Source: Clostridium hydrogenum (lineage in GTDB: Bacteria > Bacillota > Clostridia > Clostridiales > Clostridiaceae). From it: a DNA stretch of 64,000 nt. The position numbers and the translations under genes were made by a program. The stretch spans positions 1,011,501 to 1,075,500 of the forward strand of contig NZ_JAEACT010000002.1 of the NCBI RefSeq assembly GCF_021432385.1, written 5' to 3'. This document shows positions 45,958-54,231 of the stretch, piece by piece. The notes beneath the pieces were generated by a model. The model worked only from the letters and a program-made list of their open reading frames with translations. It was not told where the DNA came from and ran no database searches. Positions within the stretch are counted from its first letter, which is position 1. The number at the start of each line of letters is the position of its first letter.

Positions 45958-46323
45958 CTATATAGTACTATAAAAGCTATGGCGGTTTCTAAATGTGTAG
46001 GCTATAACTAGTGCGGAAAATACCGCATTGCCTATAAAGAGTTGACTATGATAAATATTAGCCTGTTTTATACTAATAATTAAGAATAGCGATGAATATA
46101 TAAGCATAGTCCAATATCCCCATTTTTTTAAGTTAAGATATCCATAAGCCATAATTATTGAAAATAATGAAATAACTATTCTTACTGCCGTTTCAGGTAA
46201 AAATGGAACCCCAAATCGTAAATTAATATCAATATCTTGTTTTACTCCTAATGTTAAGATTAATGCAATTGCCCCAAAAATGTAGAAGTATCCAATGAAT
46301 GTTATCCAACTAGGCCTTTTCAT
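45958..46323 (-). CDS. Small four-helix membrane protein
   Basis: 121 residues with four hydrophobic stretches: about 8-25, 46-62, 68-86 and 92-110. 'RPSWITFIGYFYIFGAIALI' at the start resembles small uncharacterised membrane proteins of Firmicutes. A GGAGG site lies 9 bases before the ATG. No functional motif was seen. It stands alone between repeat C1 and repeat B6. Confidence 0.7.
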   Translation of the reverse strand: MKRPSWITFIGYFYIFGAIALILTLGVKQDIDINLRFGVPFLPETAVRIVISLFSIIMAYGYLNLKKWGYWTMLIYSSLFLIISIKQANIYHSQLFIGNAVFSALVIAYTFRNRHSFYSTI

Positions 46324-46482
46324 ATATTAAAACCTCCGATTTTCACTACTTTATATGGTAAATTATATACAAATCTTATAGTGATTTCAATATTTTATAC
46401 AGTGAAATTTAGATAAACAGATATTTACTTTTTATTTGGCTATGTTTTTGTTCCTATACATTAGGCAACTAGATATTCATGT

Positions 46483-46525
46483 ACACCAAAATTCCGTAGG
46501 CACGGAGGAAAATATTCCTTAATTC
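46483..46525. repeat. E-type companion repeat, copy E3
   Basis: 'ccaaaattccgtaggcacgg' followed by 'aggaaaatattccttaattc'. It is inverted relative to E1 and sits directly before hairpin B6. Confidence 0.6.
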
Positions 46526-46735
46526 ACGTAGAAGCAAAGTAGTAGTGTTGAAGTGACGATTTAAAGAAATTCTTATAAATCTTAGGGGGATATTTTAAAA
46601 AGACTTAGAAATTTTAATTGTTTGAACGATAGTGAGTTATTAAAATTTCTTAGGATTTTTAAAATATCCCCCTTAGATTTATTGAATTTATTTAATGTCA
46701 CGAAACACTACTACTTTGCTTCCTCTAATGCTTTT
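46526..46735. repeat. B-type long-hairpin element, copy B6
   Basis: The arms 'agaagcaaagtagtagtgtt' and 'aacactactactttgcttc' are perfectly complementary. Further in, 'aaatcttagggggatatttt' pairs with 'aaaatatcccccttagattt', around the core 'ttgtttgaacgatagtgagt'. The right arm runs into the TSCPD gene: its stop codon and last six or so codons are part of the inverted repeat. Confidence 0.82.
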
Positions 46736-46950
46736 GCAAGTTGGTCAGGACATGATGTTCCTTTTCCTCCGCAGTTAACACCTTTTAATCTTTTAATAAC
46801 TTCGTCTACATCCATACCTTCAACTAATTTAGATATTCCTTGTGTATTTCCAGAGCATCCACCAACAAAACTAACATTGACAAGCTTATTGTCAACTACG
46901 TCAAAATGAATTTCTTTTGCGCAAACTCCAGTGGGTTTAAAAATATGCAT
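46711..46950 (-). CDS. TSCPD-domain protein (TIGR03905-like)
   Basis: 79 residues from the ATG at 46950; an ATG four codons upstream lies too close to the AAAGG site. The pattern 'CAKEIHFDVVDNKLVNVSFV', 'GGCSGNTQGISKLVEGMD' and 'NCGGKGTSCPDQLAKAL' matches the small TSCPD proteins of clostridia, related to the C-terminal domain of ribonucleotide reductases. Four cysteines are conserved and may bind metal. The function is unknown. Its 3' end is shared with the arm of repeat B6. Confidence 0.85.
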   Translation of the reverse strand: MHIFKPTGVCAKEIHFDVVDNKLVNVSFVGGCSGNTQGISKLVEGMDVDEVIKRLKGVNCGGKGTSCPDQLAKALEEAK

Positions 46951-47092
46951 AATAAGTATCATCCTTTCTAGCTTATGTTCTATAGATAAATATACAGTAA
47001 AAAAATAAATATTGTCAAGATTATTTATAGCACTATGTTAATACCTTTCATATTATAATAGTGAAATTACGCTAAGAGGATGTGAAAAAATT

Positions 47093-47989
47093 GTGAGCTT
47101 AATTTGTATATGTAATTGTGGATCTGATGATATATCAGTTGTTGAGTTGGAGAATTTGAGGGAGATTTATAAAATTAACATGAAGGGGGGATATGAAAGA
47201 ATAGGTCCCCACGGTATATGCAAATACAAAGATAAGCTAATTACTGCTAATAATTATAGTAATACTTTGTCATTAATTAATTTAAAAGAAAGGAAAGTAT
47301 GCAAAAATTATTTTATTGGGATGAATTGCAATGATGTTAGAACTTTTAAGGATAGTGCATATGCGATATGTGGTGATTCAAATAGCATAGTAAAGTACAA
47401 CCTTTTAAATGAAGTTATAGAAGAACTTATTCCATGCAGGTATATGCCTCACAGCATTGATTTTAACAGTAAAACTAACTACTTTGTTGTTACTAATATA
47501 ATTAATTCAAATATAACAGTTTTTAATGGTGAAAATACAGAGGATATATATAACATAAAAGTAGGAGAATATCCAACTAAATCCATTTTTACTGATGATG
47601 GAGAAAGTGTGATTGTCTGTGAAAGCAATATAGGAACTGATTTAAATGGGAGTATAAACATAATTTCCCTTAAAAGCAAATCATGCATATCTAAAATAAG
47701 TTTGGGAAAGTGGCCGATAGATATATTTTATGATAAAGATTTATGCTTTGTATCAAATTTTGGGGATGGCACTGTTAGTATAGTAAGTTTAAAGGAACTA
47801 AAGGAAATAGAGAGAATATACATTGGCGGAATGCTGAGGGGAATTATTGAGGATAAGGGAAAATTGTATATAGGAGATAATTATAACAATAATTTTATAT
47901 GTTTCGATATTAAGACAAATACAAAAAAAATAATACCTATAGGAAAAGAACCTACAGGCATGTTGCTGTTTCGGAAAATTAATCTTTAG
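47093..47989 (+). CDS. YncE-like beta-propeller protein
   Basis: 298 residues from the GTG at 47093 (AGAGGATGTG upstream). Repeated blade-like segments are visible: 'GICKYKDKLITANNYSNTLS', 'GMNCNDVRTFKDSAYAICGD', 'YPTKSIFTDDGESVIVCESN', 'GKWPIDIFYDKDLCFVSNFG' and 'GMLRGIIEDKGKLYIGDNYN'. Together they suggest a 6-7-bladed YVTN/NHL-type propeller. No signal peptide is seen, so it is cytoplasmic. The substrate is unknown. Its stop overlaps the end of the convergent DUF4364 gene by 11 bases. Confidence 0.75.
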   Translation: MSLICICNCGSDDISVVELENLREIYKINMKGGYERIGPHGICKYKDKLITANNYSNTLSLINLKERKVCKNYFIGMNCNDVRTFKDSAYAICGDSNSIVKYNLLNEVIEELIPCRYMPHSIDFNSKTNYFVVTNIINSNITVFNGENTEDIYNIKVGEYPTKSIFTDDGESVIVCESNIGTDLNGSINIISLKSKSCISKISLGKWPIDIFYDKDLCFVSNFGDGTVSIVSLKELKEIERIYIGGMLRGIIEDKGKLYIGDNYNNNFICFDIKTNTKKIIPIGKEPTGMLLFRKINL

Positions 47990-48506
47990 TTAGCAGGCTT
48001 ATTATTTTTGTATATAAATCAGAAGAAGAGTTTTTCCATTTTGCGCATAATTCCCTTGCTTGTTTATTTGAAACTACATTTAATTTTACTTCTATTAGAG
48101 TTATATCACTTTCTTTAGCCTTTAAATTAACAATATAGCTATTTTTATTTTCTATTGTATAATCTGCTGTTATGCTTATTGCGTTTTTAATATTGTTCAT
48201 ATTTACATTTATATATTTGTCAACAAGTGATTTTTTATCATCCATAAGCCTATTTGAAAATAAGTTTAATACTTTTATACCTGAAGCTGTTATAGAAATC
48301 CTATTTTTACCATCTTGCTCTACAGACTCAACAAAATTTGAAGAAATCAACTCCAAAATATACTGTTGAAGAATAAAATAGTTCATAAAATTATTTTCAA
48401 GAATTATTTCTGTAAGCTGGTTTTTTGAAATAGGAAATTTTAATTCATTAAGTATATAAAGTAAAAGAAGTTTGTTCTCAGCTAGTTCTAAAGTGTCTTC
48501 AAACAT
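47979..48506 (-). CDS. DUF4364 family protein
   Basis: 175 residues. 'AENKLLLLYILNELKFPISK' followed by 'NFMNYFILQQYILELISSNF' and 'ITASGIKVLNLFSNRL' is the DUF4364 pattern, a clostridial family with a winged-helix-like N-terminus similar to PadR/transcription-factor folds. It may be a DNA-binding regulator, but that is not shown. The ATG follows GGGGGAAAAAGG. Convergent overlap with the propeller gene. Confidence 0.85.
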   Translation of the reverse strand: MFEDTLELAENKLLLLYILNELKFPISKNQLTEIILENNFMNYFILQQYILELISSNFVESVEQDGKNRISITASGIKVLNLFSNRLMDDKKSLVDKYINVNMNNIKNAISITADYTIENKNSYIVNLKAKESDITLIEVKLNVVSNKQARELCAKWKNSSSDLYTKIISLLTKD

Positions 48507-48575
48507 CCTTTTTCCCCCTTAACTAATGTGAATGGAGAGTTTCCATTTTTATATTAACAATATTTATTATACCAT

Positions 48576-48606
48576 AAAAAGCACCACTTAATAGGTGCTT
48601 TTTATA
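48576..48606. terminator. Bidirectional terminator
   Basis: 'aaaaagcacc' and 'ggtgcttttt' form a 10-bp stem with A and T runs on both sides. It lies after the small 65-residue gene on the minus strand and upstream of DUF4364. Confidence 0.8.
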
Positions 48607-48655
48607 ATAAATTATTAAATTTTATATTATGGTTTAAAGAATCCAAAATCCTAAA

Positions 48656-48853
48656 TTAGCTTAATTTGTGCTTTATAGGTATTTTCGCGCCTTTTTCATT
48701 TCCAATAAAATTATCTTCTTTATATTTTTGAAGTTTTGATTTTTGAATTTTAACTTCCCTTGAGTGGAACTTATTTGACATACATAGATTTTCGGATGCA
48801 AATTCCTGATTATGACCATTTATATTTGTATATGATATTTTTTCATTTGCCAT
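48656..48853 (-). CDS. Small basic hypothetical protein, 65 residues
   Basis: The ATG is preceded by TAGGGGAGGAATATTTT, a very strong ribosome binding site, and the gene ends before a clear terminator, so it is probably expressed. The protein is polar and lysine-rich ('REVKIQKSKLQKYKEDNFIG') with no membrane helix; it contains one cysteine. I do not recognise the family. Size and composition would suit a small spore or stress protein, but nothing in the sequence proves it. Confidence 0.6.
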   Translation of the reverse strand: MANEKISYTNINGHNQEFASENLCMSNKFHSREVKIQKSKLQKYKEDNFIGNEKGAKIPIKHKLS

Positions 48854-48986
48854 AAAATATTCCTCCCCTAATTATTTATTTCAGCTGTTAAATAATTAAA
48901 ATTTCTATAAATTAGTTTTTACTAAAACAATATATTTATTCATATATTTAATTTTGAAGAATAAATTTTATATTGGAGGTAAGCTA

Positions 48987-49760
48987 GTGCATATAATTTT
49001 AACTACTAAGCTTAAAATTAAAAAAATATTTTTTTTGATTTTAGTTGCTATTTGTAGTATTGCAGCATTTTTTTATATTTATAATAGTAATTTAGGAGTA
49101 TTTTTAGGAAACAATAAAAAGTTGCCAATATATAGTGTTGACACCAATAGTAAGAGTATAGCTATAACTTTTGATTCTAGTTGGGGAAAAGATAATACAT
49201 CAAAAATTTTAGATATACTTGATAAGAATAATATAAAGGCAACATTTTTCCTTATAGGGAGGTGGTGTGAAGATTATCCGGAAGAAACAAAAGAAATTGC
49301 AAAGCGTGGAAATGAAATAGGAAATCATTCTTATAGGCATCCAGATATGACAAGAATGTCAAAAAGTCAAATTGTAAAAGATATTACAATGGCAGATGAT
49401 GAGATATTTAAGCTTACAGGAAAAAAGGTAGAGTTATTTAGGTGCCCTTCTGGGTCTTATAATAATTCAGTAATCGAAGCAGTAGAAAGCACAAATCACA
49501 AATGTATACAATGGGATGTAGATAGTGTTGATTGGCAAGAAAGAGGTGCGGAAACTGAATTTAATAGAGTAATTAAAAACGTGAAACCTGGTTCCATATT
49601 GCTTTTTCACAACAATGCCAAATATACGCCTGAAAATTTAGTTAAAATAATTAAAAAGTTAAAGGAGGAGGGATATAAATTCGTTAAAGTTTCAGAATTA
49701 CTATATAAAGATAACTTCCATATTGATTATAATGGAAAACAAATAAAAAATAACTATTGA
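48987..49760 (+). CDS. PdaB-like polysaccharide deacetylase
   Basis: 257 residues from the GTG at 48987 (GGAGG 7 bases upstream). One signal-anchor helix (about 10-30) and a NodB domain: 'IAITFDSSWGKDNTSKIL' (PdaB-type 'FDSxWG' motif 1), 'GNEIGNHSYRHPDMTRMS' (H-x3-H), 'LFRCPSGSYNN', 'QWDVDSVDW' and 'PGSILLFHNN'. PdaB proteins of spore formers are needed for muramic-lactam formation or late spore stability. The TTG frame from 48954 is a non-coding extension. Confidence 0.88.
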   Translation: MHIILTTKLKIKKIFFLILVAICSIAAFFYIYNSNLGVFLGNNKKLPIYSVDTNSKSIAITFDSSWGKDNTSKILDILDKNNIKATFFLIGRWCEDYPEETKEIAKRGNEIGNHSYRHPDMTRMSKSQIVKDITMADDEIFKLTGKKVELFRCPSGSYNNSVIEAVESTNHKCIQWDVDSVDWQERGAETEFNRVIKNVKPGSILLFHNNAKYTPENLVKIIKKLKEEGYKFVKVSELLYKDNFHIDYNGKQIKNNY

Positions 49761-49855
49761 AATATGACTTAAAATTGTATTATAATGGAAAAGAAGTTTA
49801 AATTTAATTTATATTTAGGGGATAGATTTAAATACTAAGGGAAAGAAGGGTTATA

Positions 49856-50539
49856 ATGGACAACTTAATGTTAAATAACAAATTGTATTTAGAGGGAATT
49901 ATTGCCACAAAACTTGAGTTTAGTCATGAAATGTATGGAGAAGGTTTTTATAACTTTTACCTTGATGTTCAAAGGCTAAGTGATGCAAAGGATAGGTTAT
50001 TTGTCACTGTATCCGAAAGATTAATTACTGGACTCGATTTGTCGGTTGGAAAGGAAATAATAGTAGAGGGGCAGCTTAGATCATATAATAAATTTGTAGA
50101 TGGAGCTAATAGACTTATACTTACAGTATTTACAAGAAATATTCAGCCTTGTACCGAAAGAAGTAAGAACCCAAATCAGATATTTTTAGATGGATATATC
50201 TGCAAAAGGCCAGTTTATAGAACTACACCATTTGGTAGGGAAATATCAGATATGCTTTTAGCAGTTAATAGAGCTTACAATAAATCTGACTACATACCCA
50301 CAATAGCATGGGGTAGGAATTCCAGATTTTGTGAAACTTTAACTGTTGGAGATAATATAAGAATATGGGGTAGATTACAGAGCAGAGAATATGAGAAAAA
50401 AGTTTCTGAGGCTGAGGCAATTAAAAAAATAGCTTATGAAGTGTCAATCTCAAAGATGGAAAAGGTTTCAAAAGAAAACGATAAAGTTGAAGAAATTGAA
50501 ATGGATACTGAAGAGACACAAAGCAAAAATGCTATTTAA
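49856..50539 (+). CDS. SSB-like protein with two OB folds
   Basis: 227 residues. Residues about 9-105 ('NKLYLEGIIATKLEFSHEMY', 'LSVGKEIIVEGQLRSYNKFV') and 112-200 ('NQIFLDGYICKRPVYRTTPF', 'TVGDNIRIWGRLQSREYEKK') are two tandem OB domains of the single-strand-binding family; the second is closer to canonical SSB. The C-terminus ends 'ETQSKNAI' and lacks the acidic tip (DDDIPF) used by SSB to recruit partners. It probably is not the housekeeping SSB. Good site 'aaagaaggg'. Confidence 0.75.
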   Translation: MDNLMLNNKLYLEGIIATKLEFSHEMYGEGFYNFYLDVQRLSDAKDRLFVTVSERLITGLDLSVGKEIIVEGQLRSYNKFVDGANRLILTVFTRNIQPCTERSKNPNQIFLDGYICKRPVYRTTPFGREISDMLLAVNRAYNKSDYIPTIAWGRNSRFCETLTVGDNIRIWGRLQSREYEKKVSEAEAIKKIAYEVSISKMEKVSKENDKVEEIEMDTEETQSKNAI

Positions 50540-50712
50540 AAAAACTTAAACAAAATGAAATATTGGGAAAAATCGATTAAACGATGAAGTAATGCTTTTC
50601 TTTGTGCACTGTGAAAAATGGTTTATGCTTAGTAGGCTATTTTTTATGATGTTAACTTGGAAAAGCATTTTTTAAATTAAAGATTTATGCAGAGTACAAA
50701 GTACAAAGAACG

Positions 50713-51048
50713 ATGGGGTTGTCGCACAAAAAGTATTTTATACACAAGTTTTAAATATTACGAACCTTTATTCAGAGTACAGTTGACAGAGTACAGAGTA
50801 CAGTGAAGGATGATTTTCTGTAGCAAAGCTACAGAAAATCTTATAACTTATTTTTTTATTGCTTACGCAATCGCTGTATTATTAATGTTGTTCAGCGAAG
50901 CTGACAACATTTAAGTTTAAGATTTACCTGACGTAAGGAAAGGTAAATCATCCTTAACTGTACTCTGTCATCTGTACTCTGTACTCTGAATAAAGGTTCG
51001 CAATAATTTTAAATTGCGTATTAAATAAGCTTATTGCGACAGCCCCTT
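50713..51048. repeat. A-type element, copy A6, with full outer arms
   Basis: The most complete A copy. The outer segment 'ggggttgtcgca' ... 'cgaacctttattcagagta' on the left, and 'tactctgaataaaggttcgc' ... 'attgcgacagcccc' on the right, enclose the usual 7-base-period termini and nested hairpins. The right outer segment matches the H segment at 27912 in inverse orientation. Confidence 0.8.
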
Positions 51049-51104
51049 AAAACTTATTTTTTTATTGCACTGCTACTGTTATTGAAAGTAATATGTTTAT
51101 GTAG

Positions 51105-51160
51105 TATCCCAAAATTCCGTAGGGACTAAAATTTTTTCCTTAAACCCACGGTTAAAGAAA
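51105..51160. repeat. E-type companion repeat, copy E4
   Basis: 'cccaaaattccgtagggac' then 'aaattttttccttaaaccca'. It lies just left of hairpin B7, in the same relation as the other E copies. Confidence 0.6.
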
Positions 51161-51162
51161 GT

Positions 51163-51432
51163 AATATTGTTGTGGAACGATTTAAATAAAGGTCAATAAA
51201 TATTAGAGGCTTTAATAGTATGCATAATTTATTGCATATTTCATTAAAAATTAGTACACTATGGTTAAGGAACCTACATGGGCTAAAGCCCAAACCTCTA
51301 GCATGTGTACTTAGAAGTTTCAATTTGTCTGAGCGACTAGCGAGTTATTGAAACTTCTTAGGATTTTAATAATTAACCTCTTAGATTTATGACCTTTATT
51401 TAATGTTCCACAATAATATTACTTTCTTAAAT
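51163..51432. repeat. B-type long-hairpin element, copy B7, carrying a nested insertion
   Basis: The arms 'aaagaaagtaatattgttgt' / 'acaataatattactttctt' and 'aataaaggtcaataaat' / 'atttatgacctttatt' are complementary. Inside the left arm about 90 bases are inserted (roughly 51220-51312), including the block 'gttaaggaacctacatgggc' also seen at 1236. The right arm contains the stop codon and last codons of dapH. Confidence 0.78.
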
Positions 51433-52129
51433 CATCCATTATTTTTGTTTTGTCTTTGGTTTGGTCATCTACAACTTTTATTATTTTTGCAGGTGTTCCA
51501 GCAACAACAACGCCTGAAGGTACATCGTCAACAACAACTGAACCAGCTGCTATAACTGATTTATCACCAATTTTAACACCCTCAAGTATAACTGAATTTG
51601 CACCAATTAAAACATCGTCACCAATTTCGCAAGGTGACTTACTAGGTGGCTCTAAAACTCCAGCAATTACAGCTCCAGCACCAACGTGGGACCTTTTACC
51701 AACTTTGCCTCTTGCACCTACAACAGCGTTCATATCAATCATGGCACCTTCGCCAATTTCAGCGCCTATGTTAATTACAGCACCCATCATTACTACAGCA
51801 TTTTCACCAATAAGCACTTTATCTCTTATAATAGCACCAGGTTCAATTCTAGCATTTATTTTAGTTAAGTCGATAAGTGGTATTGCAGAATTCCTTCTAT
51901 CTTGTTCTATTTTAAATTTCTTTATTTTATCTTTGTTCCCTTCAAGGAAATTAGATATTTTATCACTTTCGCCGAAAATTACATAAAAATCATTTGAACC
52001 AAAGCAGTCAACATCGTTTAATGTAACATTGCTTAAATCACCATTTACGTAAACTTTTAATGGAGTTGCTTTTTTTGCATCTTTTATATATTTTGCTATT
52101 TCATATGGATTTGTTAAATCGTAATTCAT
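51419..52129 (-). CDS. dapH: Tetrahydrodipicolinate N-acetyltransferase
   Basis: 236 residues, normal length. The N-terminal ~80 residues ('[20 protein letters not shown]') and a left-handed beta-helix of hexapeptide repeats ('[20 protein letters not shown]', '[20 protein letters not shown]') are those of DapH. It acetylates tetrahydrodipicolinate in the acetylated lysine/DAP pathway; dapA and dapB are 8 kb away. A GGAGG site precedes the ATG. The last codons lie in an arm of repeat B7, and repeat C2 lies 30 bases upstream of the start. Confidence 0.93.
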   Translation of the reverse strand: MNYDLTNPYEIAKYIKDAKKATPLKVYVNGDLSNVTLNDVDCFGSNDFYVIFGESDKISNFLEGNKDKIKKFKIEQDRRNSAIPLIDLTKINARIEPGAIIRDKVLIGENAVVMMGAVINIGAEIGEGAMIDMNAVVGARGKVGKRSHVGAGAVIAGVLEPPSKSPCEIGDDVLIGANSVILEGVKIGDKSVIAAGSVVVDDVPSGVVVAGTPAKIIKVVDDQTKDKTKIMDDLRK

Positions 52130-52158
52130 TGAAAAACCTCCTAAATTATAAATATGTA

Positions 52159-52263
52159 CAGGAGGATGTGAAAAAAGGTATTCTATAGGTTTTATTATAC
52201 CGCACGTGAAGTTTCATGAGCGGCCCATAAAAAAGAATATCTAGGTTTTTCACATGCTCCTAC
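52159..52263. repeat. C-type inverted-repeat element, copy C2
   Basis: Inverse of copy C1: 'aggaggatgtgaaaaaaggt' ... 'cctaggtttttcacatgctc' with nearly the same interior (loop 'gtgaagtttcatgagcgg'). It lies in the upstream region of dapH, so a transcript starting further upstream would carry the hairpin as leader. Confidence 0.8.
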
Positions 52264-52532
52264 AAATAACACTATTATTTTACCATAAAACCTAATATAT
52301 ATTAAATAAAGTTTTATAAAAATACAAAGTTTTTAATAAAAACTAATAGTAATTGAAAAACAATATAGTTCGACTATAATAAATAAAATTTAAATGTAAG
52401 AAACTTTATAAAATGAATACTTGATACAGCATAAATTGTTCTATTCGCTAGGGATATTTGGTTTAATATAAATCAATTTTTTAAAAAAAAGTATATATTT
52501 TTTATATATTTTAATAAAAAAGTATACTTTAA

Positions 52533-52644
52533 TTGACAATACAACAAAATATCAGTATAATTATCACTAACAATATAAATATTGTTAAAATATACGAATA
52601 ACACAAATAGTGATAAAATATATATTAACAATATAAATGTTGTT
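52533..52644 (+). promoter_or_regulatory. Promoter and paired palindromic operators of the peptide cluster
   Basis: A perfect consensus promoter: TTGACA (52533-52538), 17 bases, TATAAT (52556-52561). The palindrome AACAATA-taaa-TATTGTT (52569-52586) covers the expected start site. A second copy, AACAATATAAATGTTGTT, is at 52627-52644, 58 bases downstream. A wider inverted pair TATCACT (52562-52568) / AGTGATA (52609-52615) lies between. This looks like tight repression by a dimeric regulator that is not encoded in the cluster. Bases 52264-52532 show no gene. Confidence 0.7.
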
Positions 52645-52697
52645 AAAATATATATTGATCTATAATTAAAGATAATATTAGATTGGTGGTGAAAAGT

Positions 52698-52835
52698 ATG
52701 AAAAATATAGCAAAGGAAAAAGGAGAAATTGTTGCTGAGGAGATAGTAATATCAGAAGAAGATATGAAAGCCTTAGAGGAAATGAAAGATCATTTAGCTA
52801 ATGGTCATCTAGGTCTAGTAGGTTGTACACTATAG
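52698..52835 (+). CDS. Putative RiPP precursor peptide, 45 residues
   Basis: The ATG at 52698 has the site GGTGGTGAAAAG. The first ~33 residues are acidic and helical ('KEKGEIVAEEIVISEEDMKA'), like RiPP leaders recognised by RRE domains; the C-terminus is 'NGHLGLVGCTL', glycine-rich with the only cysteine. A terminator-like hairpin follows and then a radical SAM/SPASM gene, which is the standard layout precursor-attenuator-maturase. The modification (thioether, C-C link or epimer) cannot be read from sequence. The core probably begins near N35. I know no described family with this core. Confidence 0.72.
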   Translation: MKNIAKEKGEIVAEEIVISEEDMKALEEMKDHLANGHLGLVGCTL

Positions 52836-52856
52836 TTTTAAAACTGGAAAAATAAA

Positions 52857-52893
52857 AGTTCTCATATCTTTTTGAGGTATGGGAATTTTTGCA
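52857..52893 (+). terminator. Leaky terminator between precursor and maturase genes
   Basis: 'gttctcatatc' and 'ggtatgggaa' pair using G-U pairs around a T-rich loop, followed by 'ttttt'. The weak stem would let some transcripts through, giving much precursor mRNA and little enzyme mRNA. Confidence 0.7.
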
Positions 52894-52927
52894 TAATATG
52901 AAATTGTATAGTTAGGAGACGTTTTAA

Positions 52928-54217
52928 ATGTATAATATAAGTGATTATGTGATAAGTTTTAATGAAAGTATAGGTGCAATATATAATGTTCCTAACTTTT
53001 CGCTGATAAAAGTTGCTCCTAAAATTGCAGAACAAATAAAAGAAGAAATTAAAAGCAATTGTATTTCAGAAGATACACTTGGTTTTTTAAAGAAAAATTT
53101 TAAAAAAAATAATGAAAAAAGCAATTATCTATTTGATTTTGTAGATAATAAAAAAATAAGCAAACTACAATTTATGGTTACTAATTCCTGCAATCTCAAT
53201 TGCAAGTATTGTTATGCGAATGGTGGTACATATAATCAACCTGTGGGCACAATGTCTACAAAAACAGCAGACGATATTATAGATAAATTGGCTTTAGATA
53301 TTGATGAAATTAATTCAGTACAATTTTTTGGTGGAGAACCACTTCAAGCATATAAAGTAATAATGCATATTTGCGATAGGATAAGACAAAAATTTAAAAA
53401 AGTCAATGAATTTACAATGGTAAGTAATTTTACAATGCTACCAATAGAATTTATTGATTATATAAAAAAATATAATATTAGTATAACGGTAAGTTTAGAT
53501 GGACCAGAAGAAATTAATGATAGATTAAGAATAGCAAAAAATAAAAATTTCAGTACTTTTAAGCAAGTTAAAAATAATATTGATTTACTTAGGGCATATG
53601 GAGGAAACATTAATGCAATTGAATGTACTTATACTGATGAACATAAAAAACTGGGTTATACAAAAGAATGGCTTAGAAATTTTTTTAAACAGCAGTTTAA
53701 TGTTGAGATGATTATTATTGCTGATGAAGGAAAAAAAGATACTTTAACAAAATTGGATTTAAAAGATATTATAGATGATTTTAAAAATAATAAAAACATA
53801 TCTGTTGAAAAAATTGGAGTCTTGATTAAATTACTTAAAAAAAGTAACATTTCAAGATATTGTAATGCGGGTTTTAATGCCATTACATTTTTTCAAAATG
53901 GTGATATGTATCCATGCCATATGTTTGTATTAAACAACGATTATTACATGGGAAATGTAAGTGATGATAATATTTTTTTTTCTTCTAAATTTAAATCGGT
54001 TAAAAATAAATTGGATAATATTAATAAATGTGATGATTGTAATGCTAGAAACATATGTTCAAAATGTCCTGGAAATTTATCTTTAAATTCTTCGAAAGCA
54101 AATGATATAAGTATATGTGAGACTTATAGGAAATTTATGGAAGATATAATTTTAGAAATTGTAAACTTTTTAGAGCATTCCAACTTAAAAGATTTGTTAC
54201 CTTTAAATAAGTTTTAA
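52928..54217 (+). CDS. Radical SAM/SPASM peptide maturase
   Basis: 429 residues, TTAGGAGAC site. The N-terminal ~75 residues ('YVISFNESIGAIYNVPNFSL') are a likely RRE-type leader-binding region. The radical SAM core carries the cluster motif C-x3-C-x2-C in 'NSCNLNCKYCYANGG' and 'VQFFGGEPLQ' (SAM-binding GGEP). The SPASM domain has 'RYCNAGFNAITFFQNGDMYPCHMF' (key RYCNAG, MYPCH), 'KCDDCNARNICSKCPG' and 'ISICETYRKF', enough cysteines for two auxiliary 4Fe-4S clusters. It should modify the 45-residue peptide upstream by radical chemistry. Confidence 0.92.
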   Translation: MYNISDYVISFNESIGAIYNVPNFSLIKVAPKIAEQIKEEIKSNCISEDTLGFLKKNFKKNNEKSNYLFDFVDNKKISKLQFMVTNSCNLNCKYCYANGGTYNQPVGTMSTKTADDIIDKLALDIDEINSVQFFGGEPLQAYKVIMHICDRIRQKFKKVNEFTMVSNFTMLPIEFIDYIKKYNISITVSLDGPEEINDRLRIAKNKNFSTFKQVKNNIDLLRAYGGNINAIECTYTDEHKKLGYTKEWLRNFFKQQFNVEMIIIADEGKKDTLTKLDLKDIIDDFKNNKNISVEKIGVLIKLLKKSNISRYCNAGFNAITFFQNGDMYPCHMFVLNNDYYMGNVSDDNIFFSSKFKSVKNKLDNINKCDDCNARNICSKCPGNLSLNSSKANDISICETYRKFMEDIILEIVNFLEHSNLKDLLPLNKF

Positions 54218-54231
54218 ACTGAGGTGATAAT

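Noticed and set aside
48172..48369. 65-codon frame inside the DUF4364 gene, opposite strand
   Set aside because: Shadow frame; composition is the antisense of a helical protein, with no ribosome binding site.
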